Positions 8,569-18,068 of a DNA stretch of 36,861 nt are shown here, one piece after another. Source of the DNA: Lachnospiraceae bacterium (lineage in GTDB: Bacteria; Bacillota; Clostridia; Lachnospirales; Lachnospiraceae); NCBI GenBank assembly GCA_021205565.1, contig JAJPXG010000082.1, positions 1 to 36,861 on the forward strand, given 5' to 3'. Both the position numbers and the translations under genes were made by a program. The notes under the pieces are model-generated. The model was not told where the DNA came from, searched no databases, and was given only the letters and a program-made list of their open reading frames with translations. The stretch's first letter is position 1. Every line of letters begins with the position of its first letter.

Positions 8569-10845
8569 ATGGAAAAGCAGAAAATCAGAAAATTAATCGT
8601 GCAGATGACGCTGGAAGAGAAGGCCGGATTATGCTCCGGATTGGATTTCTGGCATACGAAGGGCGTGGAGCGCCTGGGGATTCCTTCAGAAATGGTGTCC
8701 GACGGCCCCCACGGTTTAAGAAAACAGGAGGACGCGGCGGATCATCTGGGGATGAACGACAGTATCAAGGCGGTCTGCTTCCCGGCTGGCTGCGCGACGG
8801 CTTCAAGCTTTAACCGGGACATGGTAACAAAACTGGGCGAGACGCTGGGCGAGGAGTGCCAGGCGGAAAATTTAAGCACCATTCTCGGACCGGCGATGAA
8901 TATCAAGCGTTCCCCGCTCTGCGGGCGGAATTTTGAGTATTATTCGGAGGACCCGCTTGTGTCAACAGAAATCGCCGGTGCCCTTGTGCATGGTGTGCAG
9001 AGCAAAAATGTGGGGACCAGCCCCAAGCATTTTGCGGCAAACAATCAGGAATATCACAGGCTGACCAGCTCGTCCGAGGTCGATGAGCGCACGCTGCGCG
9101 AAATCTATCTGGCGTCCTTTGAGGGCATGGTGAAAAAGGAAAAGCCTTGGACTATTATGAACTCCTACAATAAGTTAAACGGCACGTATCTGTGTGAAAA
9201 TAAGGAGCTGCTGACCGACATTCTGCGGGATGAGTGGGGCTTTGACGGTTATGTGATGACGGACTGGGGCGCAATGAATGAGCGCGTGGAGTCGCTGAAG
9301 GCCGGGTGCAACCTGGAGATGCCCTCCAGCCAGGGAATCACGGATTTAGAGATCGTGGAAGCAGTGCAGAACGGGACGCTGGAGGAAGCGGTCTTGGATA
9401 AACGCTGTGAGGAGCTTCTGAATATTATATTCCGCTATGAGGAAAACCGCGACAGGGAAGCCGTTTTTGACCGGGAAAAAGATCATGAAATCGCCAGGAG
9501 CATGGAGGAGGAGAGCATTGTTTTACTGAAAAATGAGTGTAGCGTGCTTCCTCTCAATTCCGATCAGAAAGTCGCCTTCATAGGAAAATATGCGAAGGCA
9601 CCTCGTTATCAGGGTGGCGGAAGCTCCCATGTGAACAGCTCTAAGGTAGAGTCGGCACTGGACGCGGTGCGGTTTGCCGCGAATGTAAACGCGGAGAATG
9701 TCGCATATGCGCAGGGCTTTGATGATGCGGAGGACAAGACGGATGTGGCCCTGGAGGCGGAAGCAATTGAAGCGGCTAAAAACGCGGACGTTGCGGTGAT
9801 TTTCGCGGGGCTTCCGGATAACTTCGAATTCGAGGGATATGACAGAAAGCATATGCGTATGCCGGACTGCCAGAACCACCTGATTGAGGCGGTTGCGGCG
9901 GTGCAGCCGAACACAGTGGTGGTGCTTCACAACGGTTCACCGGTGGAGATGCCCTGGATTGAAAAGGTGAAGGCGGTCGTTGAGACCTATCTGGGCGGCC
10001 AGGCGGTCGGCGGCGCTGTGGTGAACGTGCTGTATGGCAATGTCAATCCGAGCGGACACCTGGCGGAGACCTTCCCGCTTCGTTTGCAGGATACGCCGTG
10101 TTATCTGACCTTCGGCGGAGAAAATGACAGGTCGGTATATGCCGAGGGTGTGTTTGTGGGATATCGGTATTATACGTCGAAGGAGATGGAGGTTTTATTC
10201 CCGTTCGGCCATGGCCTTTCCTATACGACATTTGCGTACAGCAATCTGTGCGTCAGTAAGGAGTCCATCAAAGAAAGCCAGAGCCTGACCGTCACGGTTG
10301 ATGTGACCAATACTGGCTCCATGGCGGGCAAGGAAGTCGTGCAGCTGTATGTCGCGCCGAAGGGCGGCAGAATCATCCGCCCGGTCAGGGAGCTGAAAGG
10401 TTTTGATAAAATAGCGCTGAACCCCGGCGAGAAGAAGACGGTGACGTTCACACTCGACAGACGCGCGTTTGCCTACTGGAATACGGACATTCACGACTGG
10501 TGCGTGGAAAGCGGCGAGTATGAAATCCAGATTGGATTAAACGCGCAGGAGATGGTGCTGACACAGTCAGTTCATGTGGATTCTGAGTTGACGCTGCCGA
10601 AGGTATTTACGAAAAATTCCACGCTGGGCGAGATTATGGCGGATCCAAAGGGCATGGCAATTTTCGGGCAGATGATGGCCCAGGGCGGGGAGCAGCAGGA
10701 GCAGAGTGAAGCGGCCGAAGAGGCCATCAGCCAGGACATGGTCGCGGCGATGATGGAAGGCATGCCGCTTCGCCAGCTCTTAAGCTTTGCGCCGGGCTTT
10801 ACGAAGGAAGCGATGAATCAGCTGCTGGCGGCGTTGAATCAGTAG
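8569..10845 (+). CDS. beta-glucosidase-type GH3 glycoside hydrolase, second copy
   Basis: A 758-residue GH3 enzyme, a diverged paralogue of the one at 3315. The nucleophile is D232 in VMTDWGAMNE; the probable acid/base is E422 in FEFEGYDRKH. SDGPHGLRKQED, KHFAANNQE and DERTLREIY are intact. The domain order is barrel, alpha/beta sandwich, then fibronectin-III-like domain (about 580-670). A Met- and Gln-rich tail (about 685-758) follows, of a kind seen in clostridial GH3 proteins. There is no signal peptide, so it should be cytoplasmic. The ribosome binding site is weak (AGGAAGAGAG), which fits with the terminator and inverted repeat upstream in suggesting modest expression. It is followed after 34 bases by the second rhamnosidase, giving GH3-GH78 in the reverse order of the first pair. 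Confidence 0.92.
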   Translation: MEKQKIRKLIVQMTLEEKAGLCSGLDFWHTKGVERLGIPSEMVSDGPHGLRKQEDAADHLGMNDSIKAVCFPAGCATASSFNRDMVTKLGETLGEECQAENLSTILGPAMNIKRSPLCGRNFEYYSEDPLVSTEIAGALVHGVQSKNVGTSPKHFAANNQEYHRLTSSSEVDERTLREIYLASFEGMVKKEKPWTIMNSYNKLNGTYLCENKELLTDILRDEWGFDGYVMTDWGAMNERVESLKAGCNLEMPSSQGITDLEIVEAVQNGTLEEAVLDKRCEELLNIIFRYEENRDREAVFDREKDHEIARSMEEESIVLLKNECSVLPLNSDQKVAFIGKYAKAPRYQGGGSSHVNSSKVESALDAVRFAANVNAENVAYAQGFDDAEDKTDVALEAEAIEAAKNADVAVIFAGLPDNFEFEGYDRKHMRMPDCQNHLIEAVAAVQPNTVVVLHNGSPVEMPWIEKVKAVVETYLGGQAVGGAVVNVLYGNVNPSGHLAETFPLRLQDTPCYLTFGGENDRSVYAEGVFVGYRYYTSKEMEVLFPFGHGLSYTTFAYSNLCVSKESIKESQSLTVTVDVTNTGSMAGKEVVQLYVAPKGGRIIRPVRELKGFDKIALNPGEKKTVTFTLDRRAFAYWNTDIHDWCVESGEYEIQIGLNAQEMVLTQSVHVDSELTLPKVFTKNSTLGEIMADPKGMAIFGQMMAQGGEQQEQSEAAEEAISQDMVAAMMEGMPLRQLLSFAPGFTKEAMNQLLAALNQ

Positions 10846-10879
10846 AGAGCATTGACTCGACAGAAAGAAGGAAAATGAC

Positions 10880-13639
10880 ATGTTAAAAATCGAACAGATT
10901 ACCTGCGAAAACATGATAAATCCGATTGCAGTTACGGTGAGGAAGCCCGCATTTTCCTGGATCATCACATCCGATCAGGAGAATGTACGCCAGACGAAAT
11001 ATCAGATCCTTGTTACGGACGAAGACGGTAGTATGGTCTGGGACAGCGGTGTGGAGGAGTCCTCTGAGACCATTGGCATCGTGTACGAGGGCAAGGCACT
11101 TCAGTCCTGCTCCGGATATGAATTTGCGATTACCGCGTGGGATAACCAGGGTGAGTGCGCGACGAGTAAAAAGTGCAGCTTTGAGACCGCGTTTTTTGCT
11201 GCGAACGAGTGGAGCGCGAAGTGGATTGAGCCGAAACCGCTTCCTCAGCTGGAAGTCAATCCGCTCAAGCTGGCTTACAGGGAATGGCAGGATATGATAG
11301 ACGCCATGATGCGCGGCGAGCAGGTCGAGATGAAGCTGGAAACGGACATCATGGAAGCGCTTCCTCTCGAACCCTACGACCCGGCAGTGCGGCTGCGCAG
11401 AACTTTTTCCTGCAAAGGGAAGATCAAGAAGGCCAGGCTGTATGTAACAGCGCATGGTATCTATGATGTGAAAATCAACGGACAGGATGTAACGGAAAGT
11501 GTCCTGAATCCGGGCTTTACCACCTATGACAAGCGCACCTTGTACCAGGTATATGAAATTGAGGACCTGCTGGAGAGCGAAAACGCGATTTCCGCCACGG
11601 TTGCGGACGGCTGGTACAAGGGCAAGATCGCGATTGGCCGCGGCTGTGAGTACGGCGAGGTCCCGGGTCTTTTATTGCAGATGAGTATCTGGTATGAGAA
11701 CGGGGAGACGGAAATCATCGCCAGTGATCAGAGCTGGGACTACAGCTATGACGGCCCTGTCCGGTCGGCGGATCTGTACCTGGGCGAGGTATATGATGCG
11801 GGAATGGAGGATGGGGATCCGTCTCTTAATTCCTATGAGGAGAAAGGCTGGAATCCGGTGTTCGTGAAGGATGCGGCGGATGACACGCTTGAGGCGCAGG
11901 AATATCCGCAGGCAAAGATTATCAAAGAAATCCCGGCTCAGAGGGTATGGATCACGCCCAAAGGGGAGACAGTCGTGGATTTCGGGCAGAACCTGGCCGG
12001 TGTGATTCGCGTGGCGATCAGGGGCAATGCGGGGGAGCGCATCAGCTTTGAGCATGGAGAGTGCCTCGACAAGGATGGGAATTTCTTTTATATTTTCGCG
12101 GATTCTTACAGAGGGCAGAAGGATACGTATATCTGTAAGGGCGATGGCGTGGAAACCTATCAGCCGAAATTTACCTATCATGGGTTCCGCTATGTGCGTG
12201 TGACCGGCGGCGCGGACTGGACAAAAGAGCAGTTCACCATGCTTGCCATCAGCTCGGATAACCGTGTGACAGGAGCCTTCCACTGTTCGGATGAGAAGAT
12301 CAATCAGCTGCAAAGCAATATTTACTGGAGCCAGCGCTCCAACAACATCACGATTCCGACGGACTGCCCGACAAGAGAAAAGGCCGGGTGGACAGGCGAT
12401 GTGGTGGTGTATGGCGCGACAGCGCTGTTCAATCAGGAGATGACCGCATTCTACAAAAGCTGGTTAAGCAGCATCCGTGCGGAACAACTGGAAAACGGTC
12501 AGGTGCAGAACACGGTGCCGCTGATTAAGAGCTATGTCTCGCAGGCGGGAGCCGGTTCGCTCGGCTGGGGCGACGTCATTCTGACGCTTCCGTGGCAGCT
12601 GTATCAGCTGTATGGTGACAAATCCGTTCTGGCTGACAACTACGAGGCCATGGGGAAATGGCTGGGCGCGATGCAGCAGGCGGCTTACGATCTGCCGAAT
12701 GTGTATAATACCCTGGGCTTCAATCCGGCCGCGTTTGAAAATCTGGAGGGTCGGCATCTGGACAACCAGCATTATCTGATCAACTCCGGCTTCCATTTCG
12801 GCGACTGGATCATCCCCAGCGTGGTAAACGAGCAGGGCTTCACGGACGGTCCGATGTCCGCCTTCCTGACCATGAACTACGCGGATACCGCTCTGCTGGC
12901 GTACATCGCTGATCTGTACTCGGAGATTTCCGTGGTTTTAGGCCACGCGGAAAATGCTGAAAAATATCAGGCTTACGCGAAGCGCGTCCGCGAGGCGTTT
13001 GAGGAAGAATATGTCACGCCGGAAACGAAGCTGGGTCAGGAGATGCAGGGCAACTACATCCTTGCCCTGAAATATCATATGGTGTCGGAAGAGACGGCTA
13101 AGGCGTTCGCAGCGCGTTTAAATGAGCTGATTGTGCAGAACGGATATTGTCTGGACACGGGCTTTATGTCCACCCCGCATCTGATGGATGTGCTGTGTGA
13201 TTACGGTTACCAGGACACCGTATGGAAGGTGCTCTTCCAGACGAAGTGCCCGTCCTGGCTGTATGAGGTGGAGAAGGGCGCCACCACGATCTGGGAAAAC
13301 TGGGACGCGGTTCGTACAGACGGCGAGCTGAATAACTGCTCCTTCAACCACTACGCGTTCGGCTGCATCGGTGATTTCATGTACCGCAGAATCCTGGGGA
13401 TTCAGAATGCGGGCATAGGCTATGATCACATCCTGCTGGCGCCGGAATATGATGTGCCGCTTGCGCACGCGGAGGGCTCTTATGACAGTATAAGGGGCAG
13501 AATTGAATTGCGCTGGGAGAAGAAGGACGGATCCATTCATATTTCAGGAAGCGTCCCTGCCAACACGGATGCGCTGCTGCGCCTGCCGAACGGGGAGGAA
13601 AAAACGCTCGGCAGCGGAAAGTTCGACTTATTGGCCTGA
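10880..13639 (+). CDS. alpha-L-rhamnosidase (GH78), second copy
   Basis: A 919-residue GH78 enzyme. The signature IPTDCPTREKAGWTGD ends at D507. D495, E500 and D507 match the conserved acidic set of the family, with E500 the probable general acid. E806 in TTIWENWD is the probable base. It is longer than the copy at 759, mainly through extra sequence near residues 110-170, which includes an alpha-helical stretch around QDMIDAMMRGEQVEMKL. No signal peptide is present. AAGGAAAATGAC provides the ribosome binding site. Its last 12 bases overlap the 3' end of the convergent AraC-family gene, leaving no room for a separate terminator. Divergence between the two rhamnosidases suggests different aglycones or linkages rather than recent duplication. 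Confidence 0.92.
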   Translation: MLKIEQITCENMINPIAVTVRKPAFSWIITSDQENVRQTKYQILVTDEDGSMVWDSGVEESSETIGIVYEGKALQSCSGYEFAITAWDNQGECATSKKCSFETAFFAANEWSAKWIEPKPLPQLEVNPLKLAYREWQDMIDAMMRGEQVEMKLETDIMEALPLEPYDPAVRLRRTFSCKGKIKKARLYVTAHGIYDVKINGQDVTESVLNPGFTTYDKRTLYQVYEIEDLLESENAISATVADGWYKGKIAIGRGCEYGEVPGLLLQMSIWYENGETEIIASDQSWDYSYDGPVRSADLYLGEVYDAGMEDGDPSLNSYEEKGWNPVFVKDAADDTLEAQEYPQAKIIKEIPAQRVWITPKGETVVDFGQNLAGVIRVAIRGNAGERISFEHGECLDKDGNFFYIFADSYRGQKDTYICKGDGVETYQPKFTYHGFRYVRVTGGADWTKEQFTMLAISSDNRVTGAFHCSDEKINQLQSNIYWSQRSNNITIPTDCPTREKAGWTGDVVVYGATALFNQEMTAFYKSWLSSIRAEQLENGQVQNTVPLIKSYVSQAGAGSLGWGDVILTLPWQLYQLYGDKSVLADNYEAMGKWLGAMQQAAYDLPNVYNTLGFNPAAFENLEGRHLDNQHYLINSGFHFGDWIIPSVVNEQGFTDGPMSAFLTMNYADTALLAYIADLYSEISVVLGHAENAEKYQAYAKRVREAFEEEYVTPETKLGQEMQGNYILALKYHMVSEETAKAFAARLNELIVQNGYCLDTGFMSTPHLMDVLCDYGYQDTVWKVLFQTKCPSWLYEVEKGATTIWENWDAVRTDGELNNCSFNHYAFGCIGDFMYRRILGIQNAGIGYDHILLAPEYDVPLAHAEGSYDSIRGRIELRWEKKDGSIHISGSVPANTDALLRLPNGEEKTLGSGKFDLLA

Positions 13640-14845
13640 CTGAAGCTGTGTTGTTTTTTTCCGGTACTGCCTGGGCGTTATGCCGTACTTTTTCTTAAAT
13701 ACATTCTGAAAATAGGACTGGCTGGAGAAGCAGAGATAGCAGCTGATTTCACTTAAGGATTTATCTGAGTAGGTCAGCAGGCTCTTTGCCTCCTCCAGCT
13801 TGCACCGCATGATAAAGCTGCTGATATCAAATCCGAGTTCCTTTTTGAACCTGCCGGAGAGATAGGAGCGGCTTTTTCCAATATAGTCCGCGATGTCGCT
13901 GACCTGGATGGGCTCGTTGATGTGATGAGTGATGTACTGGACGCAGTCGAAGACCTCCCGGGACATGCCTTCCGGAATCTTGGTTTCGGAAACCCTCTTT
14001 GCGAAATCAATCAGCATGGAATACTCCAGATTGGAGATGTAGGGGATGCTCTGGCTGCGCTCGCATTCCCGGATATAGATATCGGAAAGCTGGTAGGCCT
14101 GCTCCATATCCATGCCGCCCGCGATCGCGGCCCTGGTGACCAAAGCGATGCTGGAGATCAGGATGTTTTTTCTCTGGCGCAGCGCGTTATCGGCCACAAT
14201 CCCTTCTGTTAATTCGGCCGAGGTGGACTGTAGAAGAACGTTCAGCCGTTCTGCATCGCCATCCTGAATAAACTGGAGCATTTTGCGCTCAAAATTCCAG
14301 GTGTTGTGATACTGTTGGCTTTCTTTTGATTCGTATACCTGCTCTGTGTGCTGATGAGACAGCTCCTGAATGGTCGCAGCGGCGTTCGCATTGAATTCAA
14401 AATGCTCATAAATATCAATGCTCTTATCATTGATGCATAAAAAGAGAAAGCCGAGCGTCTGGAGAAACCGGTTGTAAGACACGATGGGCGTAGCGTGCAG
14501 AAACCCGGACACGTCTTCTTTGTACTGCGGGTCTATGGCCCACTCCTTCATGAAATTCCGAAGCGTGAAATCAGACAGCGGCGTGCTGTAAACGGGTCCG
14601 ACCATCATGAGATAATCCTCAGTTTCGGATTTCACGCAGCCCATATATCCGAAGGAATCGGTAATTACGCAGTCCGGATTATCCGGGAAACTGAGAAAGG
14701 CCGGGAGCTTCCTGCTGAAGATGGATTCGTCATTTAAAATGTCCGGGAAATATTTTCCCTCTCCGGTTGAAATGATGTAGTGGCCGATGGGGGTTCCGGT
14801 TGCGTTGTAAAACATACGACAAAAATCGTCCAGATTGCTGATCAT
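13628..14845 (-). CDS. AraC-family transcriptional regulator of the glycoside locus
   Basis: A 405-residue regulator. The last approximately 100 residues form an AraC-type double helix-turn-helix: IQVSDIADYIGKSRSYLSGR is the first helix-turn-helix and CYLCFSSQSYFQNVFKKKYG the second, followed by TPRQYRK. The N-terminal approximately 290 residues are a ligand or sensory region that is not an obvious cupin; residues 1-150 resemble uncharacterised sensor regions of clostridial AraC proteins. It likely senses an imported glycoside or its product and activates the locus. AAAGGAG precedes the start at 14845. It is transcribed convergently and overlaps the second rhamnosidase by 12 bp. The paired CTGAAATTACAA sites at 5711-5742 and 6861-6892 are its best target candidates. 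Confidence 0.88.
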   Translation of the reverse strand: MISNLDDFCRMFYNATGTPIGHYIISTGEGKYFPDILNDESIFSRKLPAFLSFPDNPDCVITDSFGYMGCVKSETEDYLMMVGPVYSTPLSDFTLRNFMKEWAIDPQYKEDVSGFLHATPIVSYNRFLQTLGFLFLCINDKSIDIYEHFEFNANAAATIQELSHQHTEQVYESKESQQYHNTWNFERKMLQFIQDGDAERLNVLLQSTSAELTEGIVADNALRQRKNILISSIALVTRAAIAGGMDMEQAYQLSDIYIRECERSQSIPYISNLEYSMLIDFAKRVSETKIPEGMSREVFDCVQYITHHINEPIQVSDIADYIGKSRSYLSGRFKKELGFDISSFIMRCKLEEAKSLLTYSDKSLSEISCYLCFSSQSYFQNVFKKKYGITPRQYRKKTTQLQSGQ

Positions 14846-14951
14846 AGATTTCTCCTTTGGTTTCCTTGCCTTATCCTACCACGAAATGATGGCGAATGCC
14901 ACAGAAAAAGGTGATTTTGAAAAACGTAGCAAGCCTCATTGAAAAAATAAA

Positions 14952-14999
14952 GAAAAACGTTACAAAAATCGTTGATAATTTCCGGAAAAATGTTACAAT
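14952..14999 (+). promoter_or_regulatory. Sigma-A promoter of the DUF4143 ATPase gene, with direct repeat
   Basis: TTGATA (14972-14977), a 16-bp spacer, then TACAAT (14994-14999) with an upstream TG (extended -10). A near-repeat, GAAAAACGTTACAA (14952-14965) and GAAAAATGTTACAA (14985-14998), brackets the -35 at 33-bp spacing, with the second copy covering the -10. The repeat could be a repressor site; that is inference. Confidence 0.65.
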
Positions 15000-15024
15000 G
15001 CTTGTATCGGAGGTGTTGTGACTA

Positions 15025-16407
15025 ATGCTTGAGCGACAGATTTATACAAAGCTGAAATCATGGAAAGACGAAAAGCCCAAAAGAGCGCTTTGCGTGATCG
15101 GTGCCAGACAGATTGGCAAGACAACGATCATTGAACAGTTCGGACGTGAGCATTATGAGAATTTTGTGGAAATCAATTTTGTTACGGACACGGATGCATA
15201 TAAGATTTTTGCGGGGAATCTGGATGCGGACACGATTATAGAAAATCTGACCGCTTTTAAAATGCAGAAAATGGAGCCTGGAAAGACGCTGGTTTTTCTG
15301 GATGAAATTCAGGAGTGCCCGAATGCCCGGTCTGCGATAAAATTTCTGGTAGAAGACGGACGATTTGATTATATTGAGTCCGGATCCATGCTGGGCGTCC
15401 GATATCATGAGGTACGCTCGTATCCGGTTGGTTTTGAAGAAATTTATTATATGTATCCCATGAGCTTTGAGGAATATGCATATGCAAACGGAGTGCAGGA
15501 GTCGACAATCTCACGCTTAAGACAGTGTTATATGAAAAAAGAGCCGGTTCCTGATGCCATTCACACAACGATGTTAAAACTTTTTTATACGTATGTTGTC
15601 GTTGGCGGGATGCCTGCCGCAGTGCAGACATATGTGGACAGCCATGATATCGGAAGGGTTGTTCAGGTACAGAGGGATATCCTGGAATTATATCGACTTG
15701 ACATTGCGAAGTATGCGACAGGGAGCGAAAGAATTAAGATTCAGGCAATTTTTGACAGCATTCCTTCACAGTTAAATGATAAAAACAGAAGATTTTTTCT
15801 GAGTAAAATTGATGAAAATGGCAGATATAATCGATATGAGATCTCCTTTTTATGGCTGAGTGATGCCGGAGTGGCGCTGCCTTCTTATAATGTGGCTCAG
15901 CCGCAGGCCCCGCTTCAGATAAATGAAAAGAGAAATATATTCAGATTATTTTTGAATGATACTGGTCTGCTCTGCGCAGCGTGTATGACCAATATTCAGT
16001 TTGCGCTTCTGAATGGAGATATGGAAGTGAATATGGGCAGTATTCTGGAGAATGTATTTGCACAGTCGATCAGATCCGGGGGCTTTTCTCTTCATTATTA
16101 TGAATCGAAAAAAATGGGTGAAGTGGATTTTGTAGTGCAAAATGGAATGAAGACAGATTTGATTGAAGTGAAATCCGGAAGCGACTATAAAAAACACCCG
16201 GCCTTAAATCATATGTCTGAGATTGAAAACTGGATTTTTGGAAAAAAGATTGTTTTCTGTAAAGGAAACGCTGAGGAGGAAAATGGCATAGATTATTTGC
16301 CGTGGTACATGGTTATGTTCTATCAGCGGGAAGCAGAGCCGCTGGGTTACATTTATCAGGTAGATCTATCAAAATTAAGGGAGGAAGAATATGAGACAAA
16401 ACAATAA
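15025..16407 (+). CDS. AAA ATPase with DUF4143 C-terminal domain
   Basis: A 460-residue ATP-binding protein of the widespread bacterial and archaeal AAA_14/DUF4143 group. Walker A is GARQIGKTT at residues 26-34. The Walker B-like stretch LVFLDEIQECP carries D93 and E94. YPVGFEEIYYMYPMSFEEY, characteristic of this family, follows near residue 133. The C-terminal half (about 210-420) is the DUF4143 region, with a nuclease-like core near EVDFVVQNG and DLIEVKSG. The function of the family is not established. The gene is visibly richer in A+T than both sides, suggesting recent acquisition. GGAGGTG lies before the ATG. Its last 17 bases overlap the next gene, so both may share a transcript. Confidence 0.85.
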   Translation: MLERQIYTKLKSWKDEKPKRALCVIGARQIGKTTIIEQFGREHYENFVEINFVTDTDAYKIFAGNLDADTIIENLTAFKMQKMEPGKTLVFLDEIQECPNARSAIKFLVEDGRFDYIESGSMLGVRYHEVRSYPVGFEEIYYMYPMSFEEYAYANGVQESTISRLRQCYMKKEPVPDAIHTTMLKLFYTYVVVGGMPAAVQTYVDSHDIGRVVQVQRDILELYRLDIAKYATGSERIKIQAIFDSIPSQLNDKNRRFFLSKIDENGRYNRYEISFLWLSDAGVALPSYNVAQPQAPLQINEKRNIFRLFLNDTGLLCAACMTNIQFALLNGDMEVNMGSILENVFAQSIRSGGFSLHYYESKKMGEVDFVVQNGMKTDLIEVKSGSDYKKHPALNHMSEIENWIFGKKIVFCKGNAEEENGIDYLPWYMVMFYQREAEPLGYIYQVDLSKLREEEYETKQ

Positions 16408-18058
16408 AGCGACAGTCTTTTCGGGCCTGCCTGCGCACCTGATCCTGACAGTCATTTTCGGAGGCGTTTACTTTTATCTTATGCTGCCCGCAATCAATCC
16501 AAAAGCGCCGGATTTCTGGGCCTTTCTGATTATTTTGGTGTTATTCTATATTTTTATCACGCTGCTGACATCCGGGGCACGTATGTATGCGGGCGGCAAT
16601 GTCATTTTTATGAGCAGGACGATTTTTGCACGCTGTAAGATGCCGCTGATTCTGCTTGGTGTGCTGTGTCTTTTGGCTGTGGCTGGCGCGGTTTATTCGT
16701 CTGAAATTTTTCATGCGGAGGCGTATTACAACCTGCTGGATGTGCAGACGGGAGATTTTACCGAGGAGGTCGCGGAGATTTCCTATGATAAGATCCCAAT
16801 GCTGGACAAGGACTCCAGCGTGCAGCTGGGCAGCCGCGCGCTCGGCAGCTTAAGCAGCACCGACAGTAACCTGGTCTCGCAGTTCGAAGTGTCCGATCTC
16901 GAATATTCGCAGATCAATTATCAAAACAATCCGGTGCGTGTGGCGCCGTTACTCTATGGCAATCTGATCAAGTGGTTCAATAACCGTGCTGATGGCCTGC
17001 CGGGCTACATTATCGTCAATATGGTGACGCAGGAGGCGGATCTGGTGAAGCTGGACGAGGGGATGAAATATTCAACCTGCGAACATTTTGGACGGAATTT
17101 ATATCGCCTGCTGCGGTTTCGTTACCCTACCATGATGTTTGACGATGTGAATTTTGAGATCGATGAGGACGGAACGCCGTGGTGGGTCTGCTCGCGCACG
17201 GTGCACACGATAGGCCTCTTCGGCGGCGAGGACACGCAGGGCGCGGTTCTGGTCAACGCAATCACGGGCGAGAGCACCTATTATGAGGAGGTGCCGACCT
17301 GGGTTGACCGCGTTTACTCGGCGGACCAGCTGGTGGCACAGTACAATTACCACGGCACGCTGGTCAACGGGTGGATCAATTCCTGGCTGGGGCAGAAGGG
17401 TGTGACGACAACCTCGGACGGCTATAATTACATCGCGATGAACGATGACGTCTACCTTTACACGGGCGTGACCTCCGCGGGAAATGATGAGTCCAACGTG
17501 GGCTTTATTCTGGTGAATCAGCGGACGAAGGAGGCGCGGTACTACAGCATTTCAGGCGCGACGGAGTATTCCGCGATGTCCTCCGCGGAGGGCGCGGTGC
17601 AGCACCTGGGGTATGAGGCGACTTTCCCGATTCTGCTCAATATTTCGGAGGAACCGACCTATTTCATGTCGTTGAAGGATTCCGCGCAATTGGTCAAGAT
17701 GTACGCGATGGTTAATGTGAAGGATTACCAGATCACCGCGACCGGCAGCTCGGTGGCCGAGTGCCAGGCGAATTACGAGGCACTGCTGGTGGAAAACGGG
17801 GTGAAGGTCACAGATCCGCTTGATGCAGCGGACATTGCCGGGACGGATACCGTCACGGGTAAGATTACGGAAATCCGCACGGTGGTCGTGGACGGCAACA
17901 CGATTTTCTATTTCCAGTTAGGGAGCAACGTATATTATGCCGTCTCCGCGGCGGATGACCAGGACGCGGTGATTTTTGACGTGGGCGACCGGGTCACGAT
18001 CACGTATTATGTGGAGGAGGAAACGAATGGGGTGTACACCGGAATTAAGGTGGAGTAA
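16391..18058 (+). CDS. Membrane-anchored protein with three internal repeats, unknown function
   Basis: A 555-residue protein not recognised as a named family. The N-terminus has three hydrophobic segments (about 14-33, 41-62 and 83-103), followed by a long, probably extracytoplasmic region of about 450 residues. Three copies of a G-[YAF]-[IV]-[IL]-V-N-x2-T-x-E motif start at residues 205, 284 and 371, spaced about 80-87 residues, as if the exterior part is built from related modules. The pattern recalls PepSY-like repeats, but this is not certain. The last approximately 80 residues (from about 475) look like a small beta-barrel, possibly OB-like. The start at 16391 has GGGAGG upstream and overlaps the ATPase gene. 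Its G+C is higher than the ATPase, so the two genes probably have different histories. Confidence 0.7.
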   Translation: MRQNNKATVFSGLPAHLILTVIFGGVYFYLMLPAINPKAPDFWAFLIILVLFYIFITLLTSGARMYAGGNVIFMSRTIFARCKMPLILLGVLCLLAVAGAVYSSEIFHAEAYYNLLDVQTGDFTEEVAEISYDKIPMLDKDSSVQLGSRALGSLSSTDSNLVSQFEVSDLEYSQINYQNNPVRVAPLLYGNLIKWFNNRADGLPGYIIVNMVTQEADLVKLDEGMKYSTCEHFGRNLYRLLRFRYPTMMFDDVNFEIDEDGTPWWVCSRTVHTIGLFGGEDTQGAVLVNAITGESTYYEEVPTWVDRVYSADQLVAQYNYHGTLVNGWINSWLGQKGVTTTSDGYNYIAMNDDVYLYTGVTSAGNDESNVGFILVNQRTKEARYYSISGATEYSAMSSAEGAVQHLGYEATFPILLNISEEPTYFMSLKDSAQLVKMYAMVNVKDYQITATGSSVAECQANYEALLVENGVKVTDPLDAADIAGTDTVTGKITEIRTVVVDGNTIFYFQLGSNVYYAVSAADDQDAVIFDVGDRVTITYYVEEETNGVYTGIKVE

Positions 18059-18068
18059 TTCCTGAAGC

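Noticed and set aside
8414..8596. 60-codon open frame between symporter and GH3
   Set aside because: It spans the terminator and inverted repeat, overlaps the GH3 start, has no ribosome binding site and matches nothing known.
13628..13639. Frameshift or annotation error where the GH78 and AraC genes overlap
   Set aside because: Both proteins end with plausible family C-termini; a 12-bp convergent overlap is acceptable.
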